NCBI GenBank assembly: GCA_030704615.1
Contig: CM060732.1
Span: forward strand, 19,406,001-19,470,000
Direction of reading: 5' to 3'
DNA: 64,000 nucleotides
Origin: Takakia lepidozioides
Lineage: Eukaryota; Streptophyta; Takakiopsida; Takakiales; Takakiaceae
Shown: one piece after another, positions 47,305 through 59,810 of the stretch
Position numbering within the stretch: position 1 is the stretch's first letter
Layout of the letters: each line of letters opens with the position of its first letter
Position numbers and translations under genes: made by a program
The notes under the pieces: generated by a model
What the model was told of the DNA's origin: nothing
The model's database searches: none
What the model saw: only the letters and a program-made list of their open reading frames with translations

Positions 47305-47465
47305 GAGTTAGGCGCTCGCCAGTTGGAGTCCGTTGTTGGTCAGTCCGCTCGCCAGTCCGCCGGACTGAGTCAGTCCGCTCACCAATCGCCAATCCGCTGG
47401 TCAGTCCGCTCGCCAGTTGGAGTCAGTCTGTTGAGGATTTGGCCAGTCCGCTAGAAGGTCCGCTG
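47305..47465 (+). repeat. Short tandem repeat, CAGTCCGCTCGCCAGT type
   Basis: The 16-18 bp motif (CAGTCCGCTCGCCAGT, with variants CGCTCACCAATCGCCAATCC and CGCTGGTCAGTCCG) is repeated six or seven times. It translates as S-V-R-S-P repeats, but the flanks give no reason to call it coding. Confidence 0.7.
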
Positions 47466-47599
47466 CCATTAAAGAACTAGGACTTAGAAAAAATTCAGAA
47501 TCTAGACCCGGTGAAAGGGGGGTGGGTTCATGAGCTCACCCCATGGGCCATACTGGCGGGGCCCATAGGTGCATTCAAGTCCCAATTATTAAAAAATGA

Positions 47600-49530
47600 G
47601 AGGCATATTTATTTAATTGGGAGCATGTGCCCAACTAGATCCACTCAAGATTTAGGGTACTTATGGTCATACCATGCAACCAAATCCATACTAATAATCC
47701 ATAATACACCCTTAAACATCTCCATTCATCCATCAATGGAACACATAAAGAACCTTGCCCAGTTGGGACCTACTCTTGAGATATGAGGTACCTAAGGTCC
47801 TTCAATGCAATGCATGTTAATAGTAATAATAATAAATAACGTAGTCACCAACAGAAGACATAGGGGACATGAAGAACATGGGACCAATTGGGACATACTC
47901 AATATATTATAAGGTACTTAAGGTCTTTCAATGCAATGCGTGGTAATAAACAGTGTTGTACTGGTATGTACATTGGTCCTGGTAGGTCCAACTTGGCTAT
48001 TGGGTCCGATTGGTAGGGCCTAGTGTAGATTAGGACTACCCAGTTAGGTTATAGGATGTATATATGTATTTCCAATTTTGAGATACCCTGGTCCTAGGCA
48101 TGGGTATGGCAAAAACTCAAATGACATACTAGGGCAACATGTACAATGGTATGGTATACCCCAACATTCATCATATTCCATTCAAAGCTGGAAAAAAAAT
48201 CATGTTGAAGGCAACATACAAAAGGTAAAAAAACAATTGCAATCACAAAGCTGATCCGCTCAATCTTTTGCGTCTCCCCACATTAAACTTCTAGCCGCAA
48301 AAATGAAACCCCTCCCATAGCAAACACAACATGGTGCTCCGTAATGCCATAACTGCTACCCCTCCCATCTCAAAACATTCCCCTTGAGTACTTTCCCCTT
48401 GAGTACTGTTCGCATTCACAGTATTGCTTTGCTAGCTATTGTGACTGGTACAGTATCAGTTTGGGTATGTTTGGAACCCTAAACCTTAACCCCTAAACAA
48501 CGAAGCTTTAGTCGGGCACCAGGTCCACCCTCCTTTGAATGTGAGTGGATGGAGGTGGTCCCGAAGATAAAGTGAGGGGGTTAAGGATTAGCACACGTGC
48601 GAATTTAAAGCGCCCTGAAGTATTAAAAGCTCTGCTCCCTAGAATTTTTCAAAGTGCAAATTCAGCGTCGACTTGCCTACATGGCAAGCCAAATGAGGAA
48701 TCTTGAAAACAACATCTAGGGCTCAGATTTTATCAAAATGCCAAATTATTTTTGACAAGGCACTATGTAATGTTAGTGTGCACTTACTTGAGGAATTAGA
48801 AAACAAATATCACGTCATGGCTCTACTTGGGTAAGAAGCCCAACCATGATAATTTACCCCCCAGATTTCACATACAAAGCACCCCCCAAATATTTGGCAG
48901 ATTCACGTGAAATTTGGTGTGAGAGTTTGGGATGCAGCACTACACTAGAATATGGCACTTTTTCTCCCAGCAAAATTTTGCAACATTGATTTTTTGCCTA
49001 GTCAAACATGAAGTTTTGGTTTTTTTTTTTTTTCATTTTCCTGAAAATGCACTATTTTCAATTGTTATAATCTCCCAAACAAAACAGTGGAATCTCCCCA
49101 AATTTGGGGTGCTTGTGCATCTTACGGTTCATCCCGGTTTTGTCCCAAAATCCAAAAACAGGTCTCGTCGCTTAGGGGTTAAGTTCTATACACACACTCG
49201 GGGTATAGGCTGCATGACACACCAGTCGGGTTGGTTTTGGCATACCGTTACCTATACCCTTGCACATATCCCGGCATGTACCCAATTGGGACCGACTCAA
49301 TATATTATAAGGTCTTTCAATGCCATGCGTGTAATAATAAACTCACCCCTTCACCAATGGAAGTCATATGGAACATATATATGTAACATGTACGCAATTG
49401 GGACCCACTCAATATATAAGCTATCAAAGTGTAATGCATAATAATATTACACATCCATCTACCAATAGAACACATATGAAACATAAAGAACATGGCCCAG
49501 TTGGGACCCACTCAAGATGTAAGGTCATAA
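47600..49530 (+). repeat. Tandem repeat of about 110-130 bp, split by an unrelated 1.3-kb segment
   Basis: Units share CAATTGGGACC, ACTCAATATATTATAAGGT, TTCAATGCAATGCGTGGTAA, then CCACCAATGGAACACAT and AAGAACATGGCCCAGTTGGG. About three units lie at 47.62-47.96 kb and about three at 49.26-49.53 kb, in the same orientation. The 47.96-49.26 kb part between them lacks the unit and has no gene I can support. It may be an insertion into the array. Confidence 0.7.
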
Positions 49531-49940
49531 GGGCCTCAAAATTTTGTGTGGCCTCGTGGTAATGAGGCCGCATGGTGCAAAGGGGACAGGGAGGGCTCGT
49601 GTGGCCCCGCTACATTAAAACGATCCCTATTCCCCATTTCTCTTATATATGAAAAAAACTACAATATGTTATGGCAAGTGATAAATGAGGCCCGGGAGTT
49701 CAATGCTCCCTCATCGGGCCTGCCTGCGTGGCCCCACCTCCGCCCTCCGCCCCGCACCCCCTCGCGGTGCCGCCGTGGCCCGCGGTCGTCGCGCCTGCCG
49801 CCCCCCAACCCCCCCACCCCCGCGCCGGGTCCATCCCTCGCCATAACACTGTCATACAATCTCAGCACTGTCATTACTGTATTGCACTGTATTATAGTAC
49901 TGTACACATGCATCATGCATGCCCCATGAATGCCTCATCA
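49527..49940 (+). repeat. GC-rich dispersed repeat, copy 2
   Basis: It matches 8466-9050 in order and direction: AATTTTGTGTGGCCTCGT, TAATGAGGC, GGCAAGTGATAAATGAGGC, a run of CG-rich codon-like text, CATAACACTGTCATACAATC, and GCATGCCCCATGAATGC. The middle is about 170 bp shorter than in copy 1 and has no ACTACCTNCATG palindromes. It abuts the end of the 47.6-49.5 kb tandem repeat. Confidence 0.7.
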
Positions 49941-50620
49941 TAGACGCACCGTCCTAGAGCGCAATCATAGCATAGACATTCAGTTGTCCATGGGACTTTC
50001 CCATGGGGTTGACAGGTGCGGCACTCATGCGAGACGTTTTGCTTCACTCTTCACTATTGACGTCCACTCGTTTTTAGGCACTATTCCCGTCGCTTGAACG
50101 CTTTCGTATTCTTCACATCGACCCCGCCCTCAGTCTGTGGAGGAGAATCTGCATAAACAAGTGGGACGTTCTTTCCATGCAAAGGATTTCACAGGTTGGT
50201 GTCATCCGTAAGTACTTGCTCTCCTGTCCCCCATGTTTCTGCTGCACACCTTTGCCGGGTTTAAACGAAGCAGCCTCCCGAGTGTACGCATTCAGAGATT
50301 TTATTGTTATCATTTCCTGCTGTCGTTGCTGTTATTGGCCTTCGCTTCAGATTCTTTGGTAATTTGTATGGCATCCCCGGGGTGGCGGGGAGGTTCAAAT
50401 CCTTCGTCGTTTTGGTTTTAGGGTTTCAATGTACATACTGTCTTTCTTCTTGCAGCACTATTGCACGTGTCTGCAGTCCATTCTGTTTTCTCTGTCGATT
50501 TGCTGCGTCACTCCTAGATCATTGTTTCCACACTCCGAATCCCGTTTACTTTCAGGAGCTCGCTTTTACCATTTCTGTTGCCGATACCTGTGGTGGAGGC
50601 GCTCCAATTGGTCGTGCGAT

Positions 50621-53050
50621 ATGGTCAAAAAATCGACCATGGTAGAAGCCCGTCGGGTGTACCAGGAGGAGTACGAAGACGACGAGTGAGAGGAATGGAT
50701 CTGCGAGGCCCACACGAAGGCAAGGGTTGAGGAACCCGATTGTAATAATAGGAAGCCCTTCAAATGCATTTTCTGTAATAGGATCTATAAAGACAAAAAG
50801 AAGCTAAACATTCACAAGATAAATGGATGTGATGCTCGTCAGTACAAGGGTGCCCCTAAACTCAAAATGTACCCTATTTTTGAGGTGGCCCAGAGGGCGG
50901 TCTATGAGGCTGTTCTCACCAAGCATGGTTTGGCGCCTCGAAAAAACTCCCGTCCGCAAAAGGTGGACGTGGATAAGGGCGATACGGTTGTGGACCTGCT
51001 TGACAGCGGTGATGAGGAATTCACAGACATGCCACCTTTGAAGGTGCGGAAGAAGGGCTTGCGTCTACAAAAGAATGAGGGTCAGTCTGTGGCGCCAGGG
51101 CAGTGCAACATTGCAGAGCACAAAGTTCTCCAGCCAGAGAAACAGACGACACCGGCAGGAGACGGACCCAGGGAATCCAACAATCACCATACCGTCCCTC
51201 CAAATCCAGAAGATTTGTTTAACAAAAATCGACTCAAGGATCTGAATAGAGACGAGGCCACGGAGGCATTTCAAGCAGCTGCTTTGAGATTGCGGTCTGA
51301 TGTTGCTCTTCCACCCAAACCCGTTGCTGTTTCACGGCTAGGCCTTAGCCACCTCATGGACTTCAATCTTTTGCCTCCTGGATTCGTTTCGCCTGACGAC
51401 CCTGAATTTAACCGCAGACTTGTGGACCTTTCGGGGACCCCTGATTTTGCTGACAGTATGATGGGTGCTGCCTACGGAAGATGGTTCATGAAATTCATGG
51501 TATGTCCGCTTCTCACCCTCAACAATTTTACTTCCAATCATTTTCTGTCATGCTCATGGATACATGCTTCTGCTGTGGCTGTATCCCATGCATTCATTTC
51601 ACTGTGCCCTGCATCTTATGCCCAAATGTGTGGAATGGTGGTGACTTCAATCATACTGGAACCTCCATGCATTCTGCATTTGGAGCTGGTGTTTTGCACA
51701 TCACGGAATTGGGACTGTGTTCATTATATTGTATTACTTGTAATTGGACATGAAGCATTTGGTTTGCATCCATGGCATATTGTTGTCCGGTGCATGCTTT
51801 TTATCTTTCACTGTCATTCGTTCTGTTCCGTTCTATGCTAATATGGGGTCCTTCTTGGCGCACGACTGTGGTCGCAGCATGGTGGACCACCCCCTGACCT
51901 TACGGAGCTTTTGAAGAAGACATTAAATTTGTTTGCGAAATGTCCTGGTTTCACTCCCGACCATGCTGGCCGGTACAGTGAATGCGTCGCGGTTGTCGAG
52001 TACAACAAATATAGAGCTGCTCTCAATGATTACGAAGTGAAGGAGGTTGCAGCTTTGGCTGCGTTGGAGGCTCGAAGACGTCATCATGTGGAGGCTGGCA
52101 TGTCCAAATGGGAGAGGGTAACACATGATGAATTAGACGAGGCTAAATGGGGCTGGTCGCCGTTGTTCAGAATTCTCAAGATGGTTGAGTTCCGGACATG
52201 CCTAATATTTACAATCATTCGAAACAAGAAGCCCACAGGCTCATGGACCTTCTTTCGTCATCAACGAACCCGTGGGAGAGCCCCCGTGTGCCCCCTTTCA
52301 TGCGGGTTTTGCGCTTGATTTGGATGTGCCACGTTGATGCGTCTACTCCCCTGTCCACACCCAGGAACTCGGTGTTGCAAATACTCCTTGAGCAACTTCT
52401 GTACACCAGCGAGGGTAAGACTGCGATTAGAAATGTTGCAGCGAATTTCATGTCATTTGGACAGTTACTGTATGGTGGCATGCCCCCCTACGAGGAGGTC
52501 AAGAGGGGGGTGCTCGAAACTGCACATGACATTGTTGACCGGCAAGAAGAGGACCGGTTGCGTGTATTGGATTCCATGAATGAGTTCATGCACGGAGTCG
52601 GATACAGGGCTGCACAAGTCATTGCCATTTGTAACCCTACTTCCTTTGAGGTCTTGTGGTGTGGGTTGGGACTGCCAGGACATGGTGTTGATAAGGCCCT
52701 CCAGGATTTCAAAGTTGCCTTGAAGTATCAAGAGGATCTTGATTTGGGTTGGATTGGTCGGGATCCAGGTAGGTGAAATGTCCATCCTTTGCACGATAGT
52801 CATTGCAATGTGGATGTTTTTACAATGTCTTCTTTGTTCGTGTAAGTATGTGTGTTGCTTTGAAATGGAAGAGGTGCTTAAGTGTACTCCACCTTGACCT
52901 GTGCAGGCTCTCTTGATTACAATGACTCTGAAGTCAATGAGGCATTCCAATGTGCGCAAAAATCTGCAGATGTTGTTGCTCTTGCCAAGCTGGGGTGCCA
53001 CAGAATACGCACTCGTGGATTGTTGGGGTTGCTTCTCCTTCCCAGAGTAG
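50621..53050 (+). CDS. Unrecognised nuclear-type protein with a C2HC zinc finger, three or more exons
   Basis: Exons: 50621-51499, 51878-52768 and 52907 to about 53045, with consistent GT-AG phases. One frame holds throughout exon 1 except for TGA at 50687-50689. Early on there is a single finger, CIFCNRIYKDKKKLNIH then KINGC (C-x2-C-x12-H-x4-C). An acidic linker (VVDLLDSGDEEFTDMPP) and a basic stretch follow. A conserved-looking block RLGLSHLMDFNLLPPGF / AYGRWFMKFM runs into HGGPPPDLTELLKKTLNLF, and long helices fill the rest (VKEVAALAALEARRRHH, FMRVLRLIWMCHVD, QILLEQLLYTSEGK). A one-base frameshift is needed near 52,195. I do not know this family. Its position behind the same GC-rich repeat as the 9.4-kb MULE suggests a transposon-linked gene. 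Confidence 0.5.
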
Positions 53051-53079
53051 GCAATGGATCGCCCCCCCGCTACCCCACA

Positions 53080-53480
53080 GGGGATACAACACTACTACAG
53101 ATTGTCATTTTTATGACTACGGGTGATATAAACCTTGGTAACCATGACTATATATGTGACTACAAAGTGATGAAACCCATTGTTGGGCGCATTTTAATAT
53201 ATTTTAATCTAATGAAGTCATACAGATTACTACATGACTAGGAGCTACGGTCAAACATTGTTGACCAAGAACACAGGCTTGGTTTATATAACTAGTAGTC
53301 ATACGCACTACTACACGTCAAACCCGTGTCATATAAGCGTATGACTAAATGACTACAACATTACTACACATTGATGACATGCCATAGAAGCTTGTGACTA
53401 CATGACTACATGAGGTTTCACAGCTATGTTTAGATGACTACATCACTACACGTGGGCATCTTAAGGCATATACATGAATG
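53080..53480. repeat. GACTAC-rich palindromic repeat cluster, copy 1
   Basis: Many ATGACTAC/GTAGTCAT-type units lie here, for instance ACTACTACAGATTGTCAT, CATGACTATATATGTGACTA, GACTACATGACTACATGAGG and GACTACATCACTACACG. The same vocabulary in the inverse orientation recurs at 63.18-63.57 kb. Confidence 0.7.
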
Positions 53481-53689
53481 GGTTCATCTATTGGATGACC
53501 TCATCCATCTAAGCACTTGCGTCAATGGAATGACACAAAGTGCAAAGGTTAATTTTTTTTTAAAGTTGCTTTAAGGTTGCCCACGTTCAGCCGTGAACAC
53601 AGAGGGCTGGGACTTAGCCTCTTTTGTCTCCCACGATACCATTTGTTTTCTTAGTATCGAGCCCTAGCAGTAAGAACTTGTGTCATGGA

Positions 53690-54740
53690 ACGCGACGATC
53701 GCAGGATATGCAATGCAGGGGCGTGGGATTGAGGCTTTGCGACCTATTCTTGAGCAACTCATGCAGCTTTCTTGAGCTTATTCTTGAGCAAATGATGCAG
53801 GAAGGGCGAGGATATGCACAGCGGGGGCATGGTATAGAGCTTCGGAGACATATGAGCAAATAATGCGGGAAGGGGTGAAGCTAGACCGGATCACGTTCGT
53901 GTGTGTGTTTGCAATACGTGTGCGAGCCTGGCACCCCTGGAGAAGGGTAAAAGGTCCATGGTGCCATTGTCAAATTTGAAATTGTACCCGATGTCATTTT
54001 GAACAATACCCTCGTGGGCATGTATGCCAAATGTGACAGTATTGAGATACAAAGGGAGTGTTTGAGAATATGGCTGAACGAAATGTCGTGTCCTGGAGTG
54101 TGATGATGGCGGGATATTCTCCAACATGGATGCGGGATGGAGGCATTAGAGACCTATGAGCAGATGATGCGATGATGCGAGAAGGGGTAAAGCCAGACTT
54201 GGTCATATAGACCTGGCCACGTTCGTTTGTATATGCAACGCGTGTGCGAGCCTGGCAGCCCTGGAAAAGGGCAAAGCGGTTCATGGTGACATCATCAGAG
54301 CTGGAATTGTACCCGACGTCATTCTGAACAATACCTCTCGTGGACATGTATGCGAAATGTGGGTGCATCGCGGATGCAAAGGGAGTTTGCAACTATGGCT
54401 GAACGATGCTTGCGGGGTATGCACAACAAGGCCGCAAGAAGGAGGCTTTGGAGACCTATGATCAAATGATGGCGGAAGGGGTGATCATGTGCAAGGCTGG
54501 CAGCCTTGGAAAAGGGCAAAGAGGTCCATGGTGACATTGTCAGAGCTGGAATTGTACACGATGTCATTCTGAATAGTACTCCTCGTGGACATATGCAAAA
54601 TGTGGGTGCATCAAGGATGCAAGGGAGTGTTCAAAAGTATGGTTGAACGAATGTGGTGTCCGTGGAGTGCGATGATTGCATGATATCACAGCAAGGACGC
54701 GAGATGAGGCTTTTTGAGACCTATGAGCACCTTCCCTCAA
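53690..54740 (+). pseudogene. Decayed pentatricopeptide-repeat (PPR) gene fragment
   Basis: Reading across several frameshifts, the plus strand gives at least two full rounds of PPR text. The first has GIELRRHMS..MREGVK.D.ITF, then CNTCASLAPLEKGK, V.GAIVKFEIVPDVI, LNNTLVGMYAKC and AERNVVSWS.MMAGYS. The second has VHGDIIRAGIVPDVI, LNNTLVDMYAKCG, AGYAQQGRKKEALETY and DQMMAEGV. The motifs VxxACASLxxLEKGKxxH, DVxLxNTLVxMYAKCG and RNVVSWxxMIAGYAQxG are diagnostic of PLS-type PPR proteins, which act in organelle RNA processing. No intact frame longer than about 80 codons survives. The right end is cut by the Ty3/gypsy insertion's flank, and no PPR text resumes after 61.75 kb. Confidence 0.8.
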
Positions 54741-54833
54741 CACATTTCAGCCTGTTTTTCCCTGTTATCAGAGTCGTCCCTAAAATTTCCAGGTTGATCC
54801 TTCAGTTATGGGGCCTTGCAATGTTAACCTTCC

Positions 54834-55543
54834 TGTCGCGCACCTCACTTCGGTAAGCTCCCCTTCAAGTCAATAGTTACTCGCTTTGATGCGCGCGCCT
54901 GACTCCCACCCTGGCCGCCCGGGCCAACTGGAGCTTTGGCTGGCTGCTCACCGGGACATAACGGTCCCCTTCGCTCCCACTAAACCCTCCACCTATTGGG
55001 ACTAGAGAATTCCCCTTGGTAGATGGCAGTCCGGAACAGCTCCCCACTCTTTGGTCGCTTCCGGCTCGCTCGCTTACTCACTAGTTTTTGGTCACCAACC
55101 GTTCTCGGGGTTACTACTCCCTATATATACTTCTGTAGCTGTCCGCGGGGGTTTCAAACCAGCCATGCCATTTTATGGCGAACCACCACGAAACCCTCGA
55201 TTCCCGGTGGTGAGTCGCGGTGAGTCTTGGCCCACTCACCACGGCCCCAATGGACCGTGATGAGTCCCAAGACTCCCACGACTCCCACCCGAGGTTCTCT
55301 ACCCTGGTGAGTCCTATGCCACCCCCACTAGTCCCGCTAAGCTACCACCACCCCTTGTGGAGCCACCCCCACCCACCACACCCGGTGTGCGGGGCTCCAC
55401 CTAGTGAGCGCCTCTGCCTCCTTGAGTGCCTTGGGCACTCAAGGGTGCTTCAGCCCCCGTACCTATCGCTGCTACTGCCCCCCCACAGGGGCAGCCCCTC
55501 TTGTGTCCCGACCCCCCTGCCCTCAAGGCAAAGGGCCGCGACA
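54834..55543 (-). repeat. 3' LTR of the chromovirus
   Basis: It is the direct repeat of 61026-61748 with scattered substitutions and indels. On the minus strand it is preceded by a purine-rich GGTAGGGGTGTG, the likely polypurine tract (about 55544-55555). Confidence 0.9.
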
Positions 55544-56499
55544 CACACCCCTACCAACAGGGAGTCGATGTCCTCATCGACTTGTCCATTTTGTAGAAAC
55601 GAACATCCAAGTTGTGGCGTCCCACATCAAGGAGTTTGTTTCCGTACCATGGCGTCCCATGGCAAAGAACCAAACCCCACACTTGACTCTACTCTCCACT
55701 AGCTAGTTCGGCCGACTTCCTCCAAGTCCCGGCCAAGGGTGGAGCCTCTCCAGCTCCTCCCAGTGCCTTGGCCTACTTCAAGGCCAAGGAACGATCCTCC
55801 CCGAGGATCGAATCGCCTTACTGCAACAACATTGCTTGCGACCGCTCATGATGCCGCTTTTGGCATCACCTTGAGCAAGGGTTCCCTGGAACCCTCTTTG
55901 ACTAGGAAGATAACCTTGAATCAACCGTGCGCCCCAATCACTACAATTGGGTCCGCCTTGGAATGCTGGCCTGAGGTACGGGAACACACCCGAAGCCGCA
56001 CTACGACTTCGTCCCGAGGCTACACGATTATAGTACGTGAACGGAAGCACGTAGCTTCCGCGTTAGCCCGCACTACAAGGCAACCCCCTCGGTAGCGCAG
56101 TTAAAGTACGCGCACGCGCCAGGTGCGCACTAGCACGTGAACTCCCAAAGAAGGCGCAAGTTTCCTTGCCCCTTGGATGGGGGTCACCCGATTTCGGCAC
56201 TACGCAAACACACGATTAACCCAATTTACCTCTCCCACTTTTATAAGCTAGCATGCATTCTACACACTAGCCAACCATTCCATGCATCACCATTCCAAAC
56301 AAAATAGGAAGCACAACATTTGGAACCATTTCATTTATAGCACGTTTTGTACAATACAAGTTTTTGCAATCGGATTCCTAAGCTAGCTAAGCGGGCTAAG
56401 CATGCATTTCCTCCCCCACGCTCCAAGGTTGATGTCCCCATCAACGCTTCTTCTTCGCGCTTTGAGGTCGCCCTTCGAAAGCTGCAACCGCCTCGGATG

Positions 56500-57705
56500 C
56501 GTTTCCCATTTCTGAGGCACGCACCCAAGATGCCTCCACATGATGATAGCCCTTCCATTTGACGAGATACTCCGTTTCTCGGTTCTTGAACCTCCTCGAC
56601 TTAAGTATTGCCTCCACTCGTACTCAGGTTCATTTTCATGATCCATAGCATAGGTGACGGACGCAACACTTGATGCCGATTCGGACGTGCTTCATCTTTG
56701 AAGTAAGGCTTCAAAAGGGAGACATGGAATACTGGGTGCACCTTGCTGTTTGCCGGCAGCTCCAATTCATACACATCCTCATTCATAACCTTCCGAATGC
56801 GAAAGGGTCCCGCATACGGAGGTACGAACTTGGACTCACTTCCGGAGGTAGTCGGAAATTCTTGATGTTCAACCAGACCTCTGTGCCTGCCTCAAACTTC
56901 ACTTCCCTCCGCTTCCGATTGCCTGCCTTTCATACCGTTTCCTAGCTTTGGCAATGTTGTACTTTGCGAGCTTCAACAAACGCTCGCGTTCTTCCAATAC
57001 CGCCGCTACTGCCGGTTCCTCAACGTCCTGGGCGGCCCAACTTGTCGGCACCAGAGGTGCTTTTCCATAGACCAATACAAAAGGGGAAACTCCCGTTGCG
57101 GAGTGTTCTGTGTTATTATAACAGAACTCTGCCGCGTCTAAGTGTTCCATCCAGTCTGATTGGTCTGCCGACACGTAATTCCGCAAAAATTGCTTCACTA
57201 CGGAATTCACTCTTTCCGTTTGGCCGTCCGTCGTAGGTCGGAAGGCGTGCTCATCTTCAGCCTCGTCCCCATCTTCTTCCAAAGTGTCCTCCAAATTTAC
57301 TCGTAAACTTTGGATCGCGATCCGAGACAATATCCTTCGGGACTCCATGATGCTTTAAGACGTGGGCGAAGTAACTCCTACGCCGTTGCCGTCTCCTTGG
57401 TGGGGATGATGGCCCATTTTACTGAACCTATCCACCACCACCATGATTGCATCGAATCCTTTTGACAGCGGCATAGCAGTCATGAAATCCATCGAGACGC
57501 TTTCCCAAGTCCCCTCTGGAATCGGCAAGGGTTGTAACAGCCCCGCTTGCTTTTTGTACTCGCTCCGGTTTTGTTGGCATGTGGTGCATGTCTTGACATA
57601 CTCCTCTGCCTCCTCCCTCAGTTGGGCCAGAAATACTCTTTCTTCAGAGTGCCGCAGTGCGCTTGGCTCCGCCGTGGCCCGCAAGCGGGCTATCATGGCA
57701 TTCTC
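56500..57705 (-). pseudogene. Chromovirus integrase with C-terminal chromodomain
   Basis: Zinc region CTTCQQNRSEYKK; catalytic core WESVSMDFMTAMP and VVDRFSKMGH; then DGQTERVN with the catalytic Glu; [28 protein letters not shown] chromodomain then reads [31 protein letters not shown] at about 56.61-56.52 kb in a shifted frame. Chromodomains on integrase direct insertion towards particular histone marks in chromoviruses. Frameshifts occur near 57.36 and 56.62 kb. Confidence 0.88.
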
Positions 57706-59068
57706 TCAAGAGGCTATCTCTGATCCCTCCCTTCGGCACGTAGAGACGCTTTTGCTTATACCGGAGCATCCATTTTGCAAGTGGAACTGCGATTTAACCC
57801 CCATTCTCAAGTCCTGCATCACGGACTTTGCCAGCTCATCCTTCCGGCAAGCCTTCCGGATCTTCCTTTGGAGCGCCGTCTCGCCCTTGTACACCAACAA
57901 GAGCTGCTGCTTTCTACTTAAAGCATCGGCCACCACATTGTCCCGTCCCGGTTTGTACTGGATATCCACGTCGAACACCGCCAAAGTATCTTGCCACCTA
58001 AGTTGTTTTGGGGACAACTTGGGCTGCGTGGCAAAATACTTCACCGTGACATTGTCCGTGAACACCTTCACTGGGTTGGAACCAACAATAGTGGCGCCAA
58101 GCTCAAGACAGTGCACCACCGCCTTCATCTCTTTTTCGTGCGTCGGCCACCGTCGCTCCACTTCATTCAGTTTCTTACTTTCGTAAGCCACTGGACGTCC
58201 ATCTTGCATCAGTACACCCCCAATCGCGAAGTCCGACGCATCTGTATGAATCTCGAACGGACGATCGAACTCCGGGATTTTCAAGACTGGAGCTTCCGCC
58301 ATCCGCTGCTTCAATTCAGCAAAAGCTTGGCCACAAAGGTGTTCCATGCCCAGACTTTAGATTTACACAGAAGGTCCGACAGCGGCCCCGCGATCTTGGC
58401 GAAATTTCTCACATACTTCCGGTAATAGGAGGCGAGTCCTAGGAAGGATCGCACTCCGGGACCGAAGTCGGAGGCTCCCAGTCCAAGATCGCCCTCACCT
58501 TTCTGTCATCCATTTTGATCCCATCCTGTGTAATCACATGCCCCAAGAACTCCACTTTTGTGACCCCGAATTCGCACTTTGAAGCTTTGGCATACAGCTT
58601 CCCTTCTCGCAATTTTGGACACCCCTTTTGAGGTGCTCCAGGTGCTCCTCCTTTGTTTCGAGTACACCAAGATGTCGTCGATGTACACGATCACAAAGTC
58701 ATCCAACCACTCCTGAAAAGGCTGTTCATCAGCGTGCTAAATGTCGCGGGTGCATTGGTGAGCCCAAAAGGCATCACCAAGAACTCATATGAACCATACC
58801 TTGTCCTGCACGCGGTCTTCTCCTCATCTCCTTCCGCCACCCGAATTTGGTGATATCCGGAGCGCAAGTCGATCCGGCTGAAATACTTCGCTCCTGCCAA
58901 CCGATCGAAGAGGTCGTCGATCCTTGGCAAAGGGTACCGGTTTTTGATAGTCACCTTATTCAGAGCCCTGTAATCGACACACATCCGCAGCGTCCCATCC
59001 TTCTTGTCTGCGAATAGCACCGGGGCTCCGTAAGGTGACTTACTCGGCCGGATGTACCCCTTTGACAT
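57706..59068 (-). pseudogene. Chromovirus reverse transcriptase and RNase H
   Basis: The reverse transcriptase shows [51 protein letters not shown] and the catalytic YIDDILVYSK (about 58685). A frameshift follows the YIDD block. RNase H reads FEIHTDASDFAIGGVL, VAYESKKLNEVERRWPTHEK, VFTDNVTVKYF and KPGRDNVVADALSRK. The motif set is that of Ty3/gypsy elements. Confidence 0.9.
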
Positions 59069-59485
59069 TAGATCCTTGAGCTGAGTCTTCAGCTCGACCC
59101 AACTCTCTGTGGCTCAACCGGTAGGGCGCCTTGGCAGGCGGTTCCGATCCCGGTATCACCTCAATCTTGTGGTCAACTCCTCTTCGCGGTGGGCAAGCCG
59201 CTTGGTAAATCCTCCGGCATCACATCCTGGTATTTCTCCAAAATCCCCTTGATCCAATCTGGGCTCGGCTCCCCATCGCCTTCTCCTTTCACTTCTCTAA
59301 TGTAAAGCAAAAACTGGGGCTCGTGTGCCTCCTCCACGGCCCACTTCTTTGCTGACAGAAGGTTTTATTCGCCTCCCACGGATTTGGGCGTTTCCGACAC
59401 TCGTAAACCTCGCCACCATTCCCACATGGCAGCGTGACTACTCTCTTGCGGCCATCTATGACCGCTCCGGATTTGCTCAAAAAGG

Positions 59486-59755
59486 TCATCCCCAAAATGA
59501 GATCCACTCCATCGATCTCGCAGATGGTGAAGTTCTCACGTCCTCCCAACTCCCCAGTTGAAGAGGAACAACAATCGCCAACCTTGTCGCCAACTGTGGT
59601 TCTCCTTTGGCAGAACGCACCTCAATAGAGGCCCCCACGTCACTTGTCGGGAGTCCACTCTTTTGTGCCGTTGCCGGTGTCATGAAGGAGTGCGACGCTC
59701 CTGTGTCCACCAACAACGACACATTAGTTCCGGATATTATCCCATCCACGAACAA
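59486..59755 (-). pseudogene. Chromovirus aspartic protease region
   Basis: The active-site motif LLVDTGASHSFM (about 59716-59681) identifies the retropepsin-type protease that cuts the gag-pol polyprotein. The flap-side text CEIDGVDLILGMTFL continues in another frame near 59.53-59.48 kb. Confidence 0.85.
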
Positions 59756-59810
59756 CTAACTCTCCCTTTTCGTAGGCGCAGTTTCCTGATACAACTCACA
59801 AGAAAATTGC

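Noticed and set aside
47305-47465. A secreted or structural protein with SVRSP repeats
   Set aside because: The open frame is produced by a short tandem DNA repeat, with no start context, introns or conserved flanks.
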